This document shows positions 1 to 6,714 of a stretch of DNA of 17,210 bases, in pieces. Position numbers and translations under genes: made by a program. The stretch comes from Protofrankia sp963555915 (GTDB lineage Bacteria; Actinomycetota; Actinomycetes; Frankiales; Frankiaceae), in contig NZ_CAUVXL010000062.1 in assembly GCF_963555915.1 (NCBI RefSeq), forward strand, positions 1 to 17,210, in the 5' to 3' direction. The notes under the pieces were generated by a model. It was given only the letters and a program-made list of their open reading frames with translations, was not told where the DNA came from and searched no databases. Position 1 is the first letter of the stretch. Every line of letters begins with the position of its first letter.

Positions 1-1053
1 GTCCGGGTAGGCGTGGGCGCCGTCGGTGACCAGGCACGGGATGACCAGGACGGGCGCACGGCGCAGCACGTTCCCGCGGGCGAGCCGCCGGGCGACCGCC
101 GCCTCGTCGAAGCCGTCGGCGGTCAGGTCCGCGGCCCAGGCGGTGGCCATCGCGTCAAGGAGCTGGTCGCGGGCCTGCGTCACGACCACGAACCGCCACG
201 GTGCGGTGTGGTGCGGTGCGGGCGCGGTCAGGGCCGCCGCGAACGCACGCTCGATGGCGGCCGGATTCACCGGCCGGTCGCTGAACTCGCGGATGGTCCG
301 CCGAGCGCTGACCGCCGCCCGCTGGGCTTCGGCGGTGCCGAGCCGGAACATGTCCTCAGCCGCCGGGCGTACCAGTGCCCGGACCCCGCGACCGTCGTCG
401 GCGCGCGCGCGGAATCCGCGTACGAGCGCCACCGGCACTCCGGTCAGCTTCCCTTTGACCAGGTCGGCGGCGGCAGCCAGCTCATCCGCCTCGGCGATCT
501 CGGTCATGCCGAGTTCGTTGCCGTACGGGTCGACATCGCCGACGTGGCTGCGCAGGGCGGCCATGCCCGCGACGCCGATGGCATGGTCGGTCAGGCCGGC
601 CCGCCACGGCCGACCGGTGGTGTCGCTGACGATGACGGCGACGTGCACGCCCAGGCGCGCGTGCAGCCCGTCCGCCAGCGCCCGGGCGCTGGCATCCGGG
701 TCGACCGGCAGCAGGGCGATCTCATCCTTGATCACATTGGATGCGTCCACCCCGGCGCTGGCGATGACGAACCCGTGCCGGGTCTCCACGATCCGGGTCG
801 GCCCCCGCCGCGCCACCTCGCGGACGGTTTCGGCCTCGACGGCGGCCAGCCGGGCCGCCTCCCGGTCGCCGTCGACGCGGAGGAGTCGTCCTTCCGCCTT
901 TGAGACGATCTTCGAGGTGACCACGAGGATGTCGCCGTCGCGTAGGTGGAGCTCGCGGGCGGACAGTGCCGTCACGATGAGTGCGGAAAGGTCGTCACCG
1001 GCGCGTACCTCACCGATTCCGGCCACGGCGATGATTTCCAGCGCGTCAGACAC
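1..1053 (-). CDS. fbiB: Bifunctional F420-0:gamma-glutamyl ligase / FMN nitroreductase-fold domain (FbiB), 3' end outside window
   Basis: The visible 351 codons are the N-terminal part of FbiB; the stop lies beyond the left edge (mycobacterial FbiB is roughly 450 aa). Residues 1 to about 245 form the CofE ligase domain, which adds glutamates to F420-0. It shows GIGE (12-15), SKIVSKAEGR (47-56), SDTTGRPWR (143-151) and DPYGNELG (175-182). From about residue 255 a second domain starts with SARRTIREFSDRPV and continues with TAPAPHHTAPWRFVVV, typical of the FMN-binding nitroreductase-like half of actinobacterial FbiB, which reduces dehydro-F420-0. The start is GTG at 1053-1051, inside the last codons of fbiA (8-nt overlap), implying translational coupling and one operon. 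Cytosolic. The identity is well supported by the motifs and by the upstream cofD. Confidence 0.93.
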   Translation of the reverse strand, partial: MSDALEIIAVAGIGEVRAGDDLSALIVTALSARELHLRDGDILVVTSKIVSKAEGRLLRVDGDREAARLAAVEAETVREVARRGPTRIVETRHGFVIASAGVDASNVIKDEIALLPVDPDASARALADGLHARLGVHVAVIVSDTTGRPWRAGLTDHAIGVAGMAALRSHVGDVDPYGNELGMTEIAEADELAAAADLVKGKLTGVPVALVRGFRARADDGRGVRALVRPAAEDMFRLGTAEAQRAAVSARRTIREFSDRPVNPAAIERAFAAALTAPAPHHTAPWRFVVVTQARDQLLDAMATAWAADLTADGFDEAAVARRLARGNVLRRAPVLVIPCLVTDGAHAYPD

Positions 1054-2005
1054 CGGCGAGCTCCAGGGCGGCGCGCACGATCTCGACCGTTGCCGCGACG
1101 TCGGTCATCAGCAGTGGACGGGCCTTCACGGTGACCCCGGGCACCTCGGTGCCGGTGTCGGCGGTGTCGACCAGCCAGCCGTCGAGAATCCCGTCGCCAG
1201 GGGCGGCGCGCCGGCGGGCACCGTAGTGGGTAGCCACGGCGCCGGCGCTGGTGGCCACACCGATCGCGGTGAGACAGGCGTCCGCCATGCCGCGCACGGG
1301 TGCACCGCCGATGATCGGGGATACGCCCACGACCGGTGCGGGCGTCCGCGCCAGTGCCGCTCGCACCCCGGGCACCGCGAGGATCGACCCGATGGACACC
1401 ACCGGATTCGACGGCGGGAGGAGCACGACATCGGCGTCGGTGAGCGCGTCGAGAACGCCGGGCGCGGGTTGCGCGGCTTCGGCGCCCACCGAAATGATCT
1501 CCAGGGCTGGTGTGGCGGCACGCATCCGCAGCCACCACTCCTGAAAATGGATGGCTCGACGGCCTTCGTCGGTCTCCACGACGACGTGCGTCTCAACCCG
1601 TTCGTCGCTCATCGGCAGCAGCCGGATGCCGGGCTTCCACCGTTGGCAGAGTGCCGCGGTGACCTCGGTGAGCGGGTAGCCGGCGGCAAGCATCCGGGTG
1701 CGCACGAGATGGGTGGCAAGATCGCGGTCGCCGAGGCCGAACCAGGTGGGACCCACCCCGTAGGCCGCCAGCTCCGCTGCCACGGTGAACGTCTCGTCGT
1801 GGCGACCCCAGCCACGCTCGGGGGAGATACCACCGCCGAGCGTGTACATGACGGTGTCGAGATCAGGGCAGATCCGCAGGCCGTGCAGGGTGATGTCGTC
1901 ACCGGTGTTGCCGATCACGGTGATGTCTGCGTCCGGTAACGCTGCCTGCACCCCGACCAGGAAGCGGGCGCCACCGATGCCACCCGCGAGAGCTGTGATC
2001 TTCAC
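1046..2005 (-). CDS. fbiA: 2-phospho-L-lactate transferase (FbiA/CofD)
   Basis: Transfers the activated phospholactate/phosphoenolpyruvate moiety from its guanosine diphosphate carrier to FO, giving (dehydro-)F420-0. The protein is 319 aa from the GTG chosen here, normal for CofD. It opens with the family signature VKITALAGGIGGARF (nucleotide-binding glycine-rich loop), followed by NTGDD (residues 33-37, metal/FO-site acidic residues), GGGISPERGWG, and PSNPVVSIG (about 198-206) near the phosphate-binding region. The GTG at 2005-2003 is preferred because the family begins at the MKIT-like strand and GAGG lies 5 nt upstream. An in-frame ATG at 2026-2024 would add seven residues. It overlaps fbiB by 8 nt. 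The upstream gene on the same strand is tetR, with a palindromic element between them that could affect expression. Confidence 0.95.
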   Translation of the reverse strand: MKITALAGGIGGARFLVGVQAALPDADITVIGNTGDDITLHGLRICPDLDTVMYTLGGGISPERGWGRHDETFTVAAELAAYGVGPTWFGLGDRDLATHLVRTRMLAAGYPLTEVTAALCQRWKPGIRLLPMSDERVETHVVVETDEGRRAIHFQEWWLRMRAATPALEIISVGAEAAQPAPGVLDALTDADVVLLPPSNPVVSIGSILAVPGVRAALARTPAPVVGVSPIIGGAPVRGMADACLTAIGVATSAGAVATHYGARRRAAPGDGILDGWLVDTADTGTEVPGVTVKARPLLMTDVAATVEIVRAALELAGV

Positions 2006-2045
2006 CTGATCCTCACGTCCCGCCATCCTGTCCCGGTCGGCCTTT

Positions 2046-2212
2046 TAGGAGGCCGCTGAACAACGTCTGTCCGGCTCGCGTCCCCCCGCATCCCACCTGG
2101 CGTCGTTGTCGTCGGTCCGGATAGAACACCACTATCCGGGCCTCCTCCGCCTCGCCAGCCGGGCGCGGACGGCCCGCTCGCGGATCGAACGCCGTTATTC
2201 AGCGGCCTCCTA
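2046..2212. mobile_element. MITE-like palindromic element with 20-bp terminal inverted repeats and TA ends
   Basis: Left end 2046-2065 and right end 2193-2212 are inverted copies matching at 19 of 20 positions (core TAGGAGGCCGCTGAA; single mismatch at 2061/2197). The element is 167 bp and has no coding capacity. Its exact middle carries a second inverted repeat: CCGGATAG at 2117-2124 pairs with 2132-2139 around a 7-nt loop, extendable to 11 bp with one G-T pair. The outer dinucleotide is TA on both sides, as expected for insertion with TA target duplication (IS630/mariner-type elements), but TA could also simply belong to the repeat. The right end supplies the TAG stop of the TetR gene. When transcribed with tetR-fbiA it would fold into a long hairpin. 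The parent transposon is not identified. Confidence 0.6.
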
Positions 2213-2785
2213 GGACGAGACGGTCGCTTGCGCCCGCTCGTGGGGCTGGCGGGTGGTGAACGCCGCCAGCAGGTAGCGTACGAGGCTGCTGGTGGGTCGC
2301 GCGGGAGCAGGGTTGGCCAGGCCACCTTCGATGGTGGCCACGACCGCGTCCGCGGCGATTTCCCGGTCGGGTTCGGCCACCCGGTCTGTGACCGTGGCCA
2401 GCGCGAGGTCGTGGAGCCAGGCGTGCAGTCGTTCGTGATACTCCATGACCGCGGCTGAGTGTGGCGCTCGTTCGGCCACGCACGGGTGCAGGGACCGTCG
2501 GCGTTCGACCGAGTCGAGGGCGGCGAGCAACTTCGCGGCCGGGTCGCCGGTGAACGTGTCGATCCGGTCGACCTCACCGTCGAGGAGCCTGTTGAGGACC
2601 GCGGCGAACGCGTGGTCCTTCGACCGGAAGTACCAGTAGACCGAACCCGGTTCGATGCCTGCGGCCCGTGCGATTTCGGCGATGGATGTGGCGGCGAAGC
2701 CCCGGGCGAGGAACTGCTGTTCAGCGACGGCCAGCAGCGCGTCAATCCGCTCCTCGCGCGGAACTTCCTGGCGGTTACGCGGCAC
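2210..2785 (-). CDS. TetR-family transcriptional regulator
   Basis: The 191-aa protein has the size and layout of a TetR repressor. The N-terminal DNA-binding domain runs from about residue 10 to 57, with the helix-turn-helix TSIAEIARAAGIEPGSVYWY followed by FRSKDHAFAAVL, the classical TetR signature. The rest is an alpha-helical ligand/dimerisation domain that I cannot assign to a ligand class. Start is GTG at 2785-2783 without a clear Shine-Dalgarno; the palindrome CTGATCAG abuts it (2786-2793). The TAG stop lies inside the right end of the MITE-like element, so the last residues may have been altered by its insertion. It sits divergently from fbiC and upstream of fbiA-fbiB on the same strand, so a role in controlling F420 genes is plausible but is inference. 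Confidence 0.9.
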   Translation of the reverse strand: MPRNRQEVPREERIDALLAVAEQQFLARGFAATSIAEIARAAGIEPGSVYWYFRSKDHAFAAVLNRLLDGEVDRIDTFTGDPAAKLLAALDSVERRRSLHPCVAERAPHSAAVMEYHERLHAWLHDLALATVTDRVAEPDREIAADAVVATIEGGLANPAPARPTSSLVRYLLAAFTTRQPHERAQATVSS

Positions 2786-2967
2786 CTGATCAGCTTAACG
2801 ACCCCGGGCCCCGCGGGTCGCGGGAAGGCGGGAGGCCCGGGTCTACTGATCGTGCCTGAACGTAGTGGATGATCTTATTGTCTTCTATCTCTTGATTCTC
2901 CTTCGAGAGAGTGGTGAGACTGAGGGCGTGCGCCGACCGGCGCACCGGATCAGCGCACCGGATCAGC
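2785..2967. promoter_or_regulatory. Divergent upstream region of tetR with candidate operators and an AT-rich tract
   Basis: Three copies of the 10-mer CC[T/G]GATCAGC are present: 2785-2794 (touching the tetR start), 2945-2954 and 2958-2967. The last two lie in a perfect 13-bp tandem repeat, GCGCACCGGATCA, at 2940-2952 and 2953-2965. A stem CCCGGGCC/GGCCCGGG flanks about 2803-2841. Between them, about 2865-2915 is strikingly AT-rich for this DNA and is the most likely promoter zone, although I see no convincing -35/-10 pair on either strand. Binding of the TetR protein here is inference. The rest of 2786-3058 holds no gene I can support. Confidence 0.35.
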
Positions 2968-3058
2968 GAGTGGTGCCAGGCGACCGCACGTCCGCCACGG
3001 CGTTTGTCGGCGGCCCCGACATCCCGCACCCGGTGCTGAAGCAGCGGAAGGACGGTCC

Positions 3059-3391
3059 ATGCCTGAGAACATCAAGAAGCCGCCGATCGCGATGAAGCCG
3101 GTGATCGCATTGAAGCCGGTGATCGCATTGAAGCCGCCGATCGTGATGAGGCACAGCCTCGACGCTGTCACCGCAACCCTGGCCCGGGCGCTGGCTGGCG
3201 CGCGCCATCCGCAGGTGGAGGCCGCCAGGCGGTCCGAGCTGCGCCAGCGGGCGGGCCGGTCCCCGACGCAGCGCGACGCCGCGTCAAAGCGTTGCGACCA
3301 ACTCGCCGCCCGGTGCCGTACCTACCACACCCTTGGCGTCGTTGGTGGGTTCCGCGCAAGCAGCCCACCGTGTCCGGGTCGGACGGGATGA
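3059..3391 (+). CDS. Small hypothetical protein with four tandem KPxIx[M/L] hexapeptide repeats
   Basis: I do not recognise this 110-aa ORF. In its favour: GGAAGG at 3046-3051 lies 7 nt before an ATG, and third codon positions are mostly G/C. After MPENIK come four hexapeptides (KPPIAM, KPVIAL, KPVIAL, KPPIVM; residues 7-30), then a basic stretch rich in Ala and Arg with four Cys. No signal peptide, membrane segment or known domain is visible. It stands alone between tetR and fbiC on the fbiC strand, about 100 nt upstream of fbiC. It might be a small regulatory or precursor-type peptide, or a chance ORF. The opposite strand is also open over the repeat and would read as a hydrophobic Gly/Phe/Ile-rich stretch, so the coding strand is not certain. 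Confidence 0.4.
   Translation: MPENIKKPPIAMKPVIALKPVIALKPPIVMRHSLDAVTATLARALAGARHPQVEAARRSELRQRAGRSPTQRDAASKRCDQLAARCRTYHTLGVVGGFRASSPPCPGRTG
3077..3148. repeat. 18-bp tandem repeat, four units
   Basis: Four consecutive 18-nt units begin at 3077, 3095, 3113 and 3131. The two central ones are identical (AAGCCGGTGATCGCATTG) and the outer two differ at several positions. The period is a multiple of 3, so unit number can change without shifting the reading frame on either strand. Confidence 0.9.
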
Positions 3392-3404
3392 CCGGCTGAC
3401 CCGG

Positions 3405-3462
3405 GGTCTCCTGGCGCCTGCGGGCCGGCGGACGCTGTCGACGGCGCAGACCGCAGGAGACC
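3405..3462. terminator. Inverted repeat upstream of fbiC (possible terminator or leader structure)
   Basis: GGTCTCCTG at 3405-3413 is perfectly complementary to CAGGAGACC at 3454-3462. The 40-nt spacer contains a second option, CTGCGG (3418-3423) with CCGCAG (3451-3456), which competes with the outer stem. It lies just after the stop of the small repeat ORF and 31 nt before fbiC. It could end the upstream transcript or fold in the fbiC leader. There is no T-run. Confidence 0.3.
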
Positions 3463-3493
3463 GACAGATGATTATTGGGGTTCGGGTGAGCAG

Positions 3494-6214
3494 ATGACGA
3501 AATCATGGAAGTCGGACAGTGGTTCGGCCGGCGGTCCGGCCGGCGGTGGCGCGCGTGAGTCCGCACGGCCGGTGCCGGCCGCCATGCCGGCCACCATGGC
3601 GGACCCGCTGGTGCCCGGTGCTGCGGCCCTGCGCCGTGCGCTGCGGCGGGCCCGTGACGGCGTGGTCCTCGACGCGGTGGAGGCGGCCGTCCTGATGGCC
3701 GCCCGCGGGGAGGATCTCGCTGACCTGTCCCGGTCGGCCGCGCGGGTCCGTGACGCGGGCCTGCGCTCCGCCGGGCGTCCGGACACGATCACTTACTCGC
3801 CCAAGGTGTTCATCCCGCTGACCCGGTTGTGTCGGGACAGGTGTCACTACTGCACCTTCGCGACCGTCCCGCAGCGGTTGCCCGCTCCCTTCCTGACCCT
3901 CGACGAGGTCGTCGACATCGCCCGCCGGGGTGCGGCGGCCGGCTGCGCGGAGGCGTTGTTCACGCTGGGTGATCGTCCGGAGGACCGCTGGCCCGCTGCA
4001 CGTGACTGGTTGGATTCCCATGGCTATGACTCGACCCTGGGATACCTGCGGGCCGCGGCCATCGCCGTCCTGGAGGAGACAGGGCTGTTGCCGCACCTGA
4101 ACCCGGGTGTCCTGTCCTGGGCGGAGCTGGCTCGGCTCAAGCCGGTCGCGCCGTCCATGGGCATGATGCTGGAGACGACCGCGGCCCGGCTGTGGTCGAC
4201 GCCGGGCGGACCGCATTACGGCTCACCCGACAAGGAGCCGGCGCGCCGACTGCGGGTGCTGGAAGACGCCGGTCGCCTGGCTGTGCCGTTCACCACCGGC
4301 CTGCTGCTGGGGATCGGCGAGACTCGCGTGGAACGGGCCGAGACCCTGTTTGCGATCCGGGGTGTGGCCCGACGCTACCGCGGCATCCAGGAGGTGATCG
4401 TCCAGAACTTCCGGGCCAAGGACGACACGGCGATGCGGGGCGAGCCGGACGTCGGTGCACAGGAACTTGCGGCCGCGGTCGCGGTCGCCCGGCTCGTTCT
4501 CGGGCCGTCCGTCCGCATCCAGGCACCGCCGAACCTGGTCGACGTCGACGAATGCGCGCTGTTGCTGGCCGCGGGCATAGACGACTGGGGTGGGGTGTCG
4601 CCGGTCACACCGGACCACGTCAATCCCGAACGCCCCTGGCCGGCGGTTGAGACGCTGGCCACGCTCACGCGGGCGGCGGGCTTCGCGCTGCGGCCGCGAC
4701 TGACCGCCTACCCGCCATATCTCGACGAACCCTGGCTGGACCCGCGGCTGCGATCCCATGTCGACGCCCTGGCCGGTCCGGATGGTCTGTTGCGGGCCGG
4801 AGCCGCCGCGCTCGGCCGTCCATGGCAGGAACCCGACGGCGGCCTCGCCGACGGCGGCCGGGTCGATCTGCACGCGGCCATCGACGTCACCGGCCGCCAG
4901 GCCGACCGCCGAGCGGACTTCGCCTCGGTGTACGGCGACTGGGACGTCCTGCGCGAGCAGGTCAGCGCAGCCGGCACGGGTGCTGACGGGGTCGTCGGCA
5001 CGGGGGCGCGTGCGCGTGCGGGGGCGCCGGTGCGTCTGGACGACGCGGAGCGGACCGCGCTGCGCCACGCCAGCGGTGACCCGGCGGGGATCAGCGACGC
5101 GGACGCCCTGGTGCTGTTCGGCGCGGCCGGCACGGCCCTGGAGGAGCTCTGCCGGCTCGCGGACGACCTGCGCCGGGACACGGTCGGTGAGGACGTGACC
5201 TACGTCGTCAACCGGAACATCAATTTTACGAATGTCTGCTACACGGGGTGCCGGTTCTGCGCGTTCGCACAGCGGCGCAACGACGTCGACGCCTACACCC
5301 TGTCCCAGCAGGAGGTCGGTGTCCGGGCCGAACAGGCGTGGGCGGTGGGCGCGACCGAGATCTGCATGCAGGGCGGCATCCACCCGGACCTGCCGGGGAC
5401 CGCGTACTTCGAGCTGGCCCGCGAGATCAAGCGGCGGGTGCCCGGTCTCCACCTGCACGCCTACTCTCCGATGGAGGTCGTCAACGGCGTCACCCGGACC
5501 GGTCTGTCCATCCGCGACTGGCTGACTGCCGCTCGTGAGGCCGGTGTCGACTCGATCCCCGGAACGGCCGCGGAGATCCTCGACGACGACGTGCGATGGG
5601 TGCTGACCAAGGGCAAGCTGCCGACCTCGACCTGGGTGGAGATCATCACAACCGCGCATGAGGTGGGCCTGCCCTCCTCGGCCACGATGATGTACGGGCA
5701 CGTGGACACACCGACGCAGTGGGTGGCTCACCTGCGGCTGCTGCGCCGCATCCAGGAGCGTACCGGGGGGTTCACCGAGTTCGTGGCGCTGCCGTTCGTC
5801 CACCACAGTTCGCCGATCTATCTGGCCGGCGTGGCCAGGCCCGGTCCCACCGTCGGTGAGAACCGGGCGGTGCACGCGATGGCCCGGCTGTTGTTGCACG
5901 GCGCGATCGACAACATCCAGTGTTCGTGGGTGAAGCTCGGTCCGGACGGCTGTCAGCAGGTCCTCCGTGGCGGGGTCAACGATGTCGGTGGAACCCTCAT
6001 GGAGGAGACGATCAGCCGCATGGCGGGTTCCGAGCACGGGTCGGCCCGATCCATCGCCGAGCTGGAGGCTATGGCAGCCGAGGCGGGCCGGCCTGCACGC
6101 CAGCGCACCACGACCTACGGAGCCGTCGGCGCGGAGCGGTTCGCCGCGGCCCGCCGGGATGTCGTGGCCGAGCCTTCCGCCGCCGCCGGCAGGGTACTTC
6201 CGATCATCTCCTGA
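3494..6214 (+). CDS. fbiC: 7,8-didemethyl-8-hydroxy-5-deazariboflavin (FO) synthase, CofG-CofH fusion (FbiC)
   Basis: This dual radical-SAM enzyme makes FO, the deazaflavin core of F420, from tyrosine and the ribityl-diaminouracil riboflavin intermediate. At 906 aa it is slightly longer than mycobacterial FbiC (about 856 aa), because of a low-complexity Gly/Ala N-terminus of about 40 residues. The CofG half (about 95-440) carries the [4Fe-4S] motif C113-RDR-C117-HY-C120. The CofH half (about 545-890) carries C582-YTG-C586-RF-C589, preceded by NRNINFTNV. Both clusters are intact. The linker (about 450-540) is Ala/Gly/Arg-rich. The ATG at 3494 has only a weak upstream GGTGAG; a downstream start at Met31 or Met35 would remove the low-complexity tail. 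Divergent from tetR and close to fbiA-fbiB, unlike mycobacteria, where fbiC is unlinked. Confidence 0.96.
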   Translation: MTKSWKSDSGSAGGPAGGGARESARPVPAAMPATMADPLVPGAAALRRALRRARDGVVLDAVEAAVLMAARGEDLADLSRSAARVRDAGLRSAGRPDTITYSPKVFIPLTRLCRDRCHYCTFATVPQRLPAPFLTLDEVVDIARRGAAAGCAEALFTLGDRPEDRWPAARDWLDSHGYDSTLGYLRAAAIAVLEETGLLPHLNPGVLSWAELARLKPVAPSMGMMLETTAARLWSTPGGPHYGSPDKEPARRLRVLEDAGRLAVPFTTGLLLGIGETRVERAETLFAIRGVARRYRGIQEVIVQNFRAKDDTAMRGEPDVGAQELAAAVAVARLVLGPSVRIQAPPNLVDVDECALLLAAGIDDWGGVSPVTPDHVNPERPWPAVETLATLTRAAGFALRPRLTAYPPYLDEPWLDPRLRSHVDALAGPDGLLRAGAAALGRPWQEPDGGLADGGRVDLHAAIDVTGRQADRRADFASVYGDWDVLREQVSAAGTGADGVVGTGARARAGAPVRLDDAERTALRHASGDPAGISDADALVLFGAAGTALEELCRLADDLRRDTVGEDVTYVVNRNINFTNVCYTGCRFCAFAQRRNDVDAYTLSQQEVGVRAEQAWAVGATEICMQGGIHPDLPGTAYFELAREIKRRVPGLHLHAYSPMEVVNGVTRTGLSIRDWLTAAREAGVDSIPGTAAEILDDDVRWVLTKGKLPTSTWVEIITTAHEVGLPSSATMMYGHVDTPTQWVAHLRLLRRIQERTGGFTEFVALPFVHHSSPIYLAGVARPGPTVGENRAVHAMARLLLHGAIDNIQCSWVKLGPDGCQQVLRGGVNDVGGTLMEETISRMAGSEHGSARSIAELEAMAAEAGRPARQRTTTYGAVGAERFAAARRDVVAEPSAAAGRVLPIIS

Positions 6215-6483
6215 CGGGTCCTGGGTCCCGACTTCGTCGTGCCGGTGAGTTGATCGACTGTCCTGTCGGACAATGGTTCCAAAGCGGGGGTCTACCGTCG
6301 GGATGCCGGGCCGGGCCGGGCCGGGCCGCGATCGCCGCTCGCGGGTCGTTGCACCGGCGGCGACGGCCTGCGTTCAGCTCCGGTGTCCCGGTGTCCCGGT
6401 GTGGGTGGCCGGTCGCTGAACTCGTCGGTCGGCGCCTCGGTAGCGCCGTGTCCACAGAAGTCCGGTGGATGGGAGGAGATGTC
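6215..6483. other. Intergenic region after fbiC with short tandem repeats, no supported gene
   Basis: No convincing gene is seen. A weak stem TGTCC/GGACA (6259-6263 with 6268-6272, 4-nt loop) lies about 45 nt after the fbiC stop but has no T-run. Two microsatellite-like tracts follow: GCCGG repeated four times at 6305-6324 and CCGGTGT[C/G] repeated three times at 6380-6403. An open frame on the plus strand runs from the fbiC 3' end through this area, but it is a shadow frame. Confidence 0.5.
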
Positions 6484-6504
6484 ATGAGAAGGACAATTCA
6501 TGAC
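6481..6504. promoter_or_regulatory. Inverted repeat GTCATGA-N10-TCATGAC, candidate operator
   Basis: Perfect 7-bp arms at 6481-6487 and 6498-6504 form a 24-bp dyad in a locally AT-rich patch about 160 nt upstream of the whiB promoter candidate. This size and symmetry suit a dimeric regulator. It overlaps the start of the small ORF at 6484. The binding protein is unknown. Confidence 0.3.
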
Positions 6505-6618
6505 GGATTTATGCAATTCCGGACGGTAAGATGGGCTGGTCAGGGGGTGCGAGGGGCTGATGTGTGTCGCTCAGGGCTGCGAACAGGGACCCTCTGTAAT
6601 GACATCTTGCTACCGTGA
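6484..6618 (+). CDS. Possible 44-aa peptide with a strong ribosome binding site
   Basis: The ATG at 6484 is preceded by GGGAGGAG, five nucleotides upstream, one of the best Shine-Dalgarno sequences in the window. The reading is MRRTIHDGFMQFRTVRWAGQ followed by 24 residues to a TGA at 6616-6618. Codon choice (many A/T third positions) is unlike the neighbouring genes, no domain is recognisable, and the region looks regulatory. It could be a leader peptide for whiB, a small unannotated protein, or chance. Confidence 0.22.
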   Translation: MRRTIHDGFMQFRTVRWAGQGVRGADVCRSGLRTGTLCNDILLP

Positions 6619-6650
6619 GCTATTGTCTGATCGCTGGTTGTAGAAGATGT
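6602..6650. other. Imperfect inverted repeat between the small ORF and whiB promoter
   Basis: ACATCTTGCTAC (6602-6613) pairs with GTAGAAGATGT (6640-6650), an 11-bp stem with one bulged G and a 26-nt loop. It spans the end of the small ORF and lies just upstream of the whiB -35. It might end upstream transcription or bind a regulator; no T-run follows. Confidence 0.3.
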
Positions 6651-6663
6651 TGCGCTGGTGGGG

Positions 6664-6692
6664 TTGACGTCGCCGAGTTCGGCGCGTGTAAT
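6664..6692 (+). promoter_or_regulatory. Candidate sigma-70-type promoter of whiB
   Basis: TTGACG at 6664-6669 and TGTAAT at 6687-6692 are separated by exactly 17 bp, and each differs from consensus at one position. The predicted transcript would start near 6699, giving a whiB leader of about 130 nt that contains the hairpin at 6715-6752. This is the clearest promoter in the window. Confidence 0.5.
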
Positions 6693-6714
6693 TACCGGCG
6701 TGTCATTTCCCCCG

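Noticed and set aside
26..1939. 637-aa plus-strand open frame over fbiA/fbiB
   Set aside because: It is antisense to two genes with clear family motifs; its translation is Arg/Ser/Ala-rich low-complexity sequence typical of a GC-rich shadow frame.
3077..3148. CRISPR array
   Set aside because: The repeats here and elsewhere are directly adjacent without unique spacers, so they are tandem repeats; no cas gene is present.
2950..3171. Minus-strand ORF over the hexapeptide repeat, predicting a hydrophobic Gly/Phe/Ile repeat
   Set aside because: Its GTG start has a weaker ribosome binding site than the plus-strand ATG, and its downstream part is low-complexity Arg/Pro/Ala. Kept only as an alternative in the finding on the plus-strand ORF.
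4223..6037. 604-aa minus-strand open frame inside fbiC
   Set aside because: It lies wholly antisense to fbiC, whose two radical-SAM motifs are intact; no recognisable domain in the antisense product.
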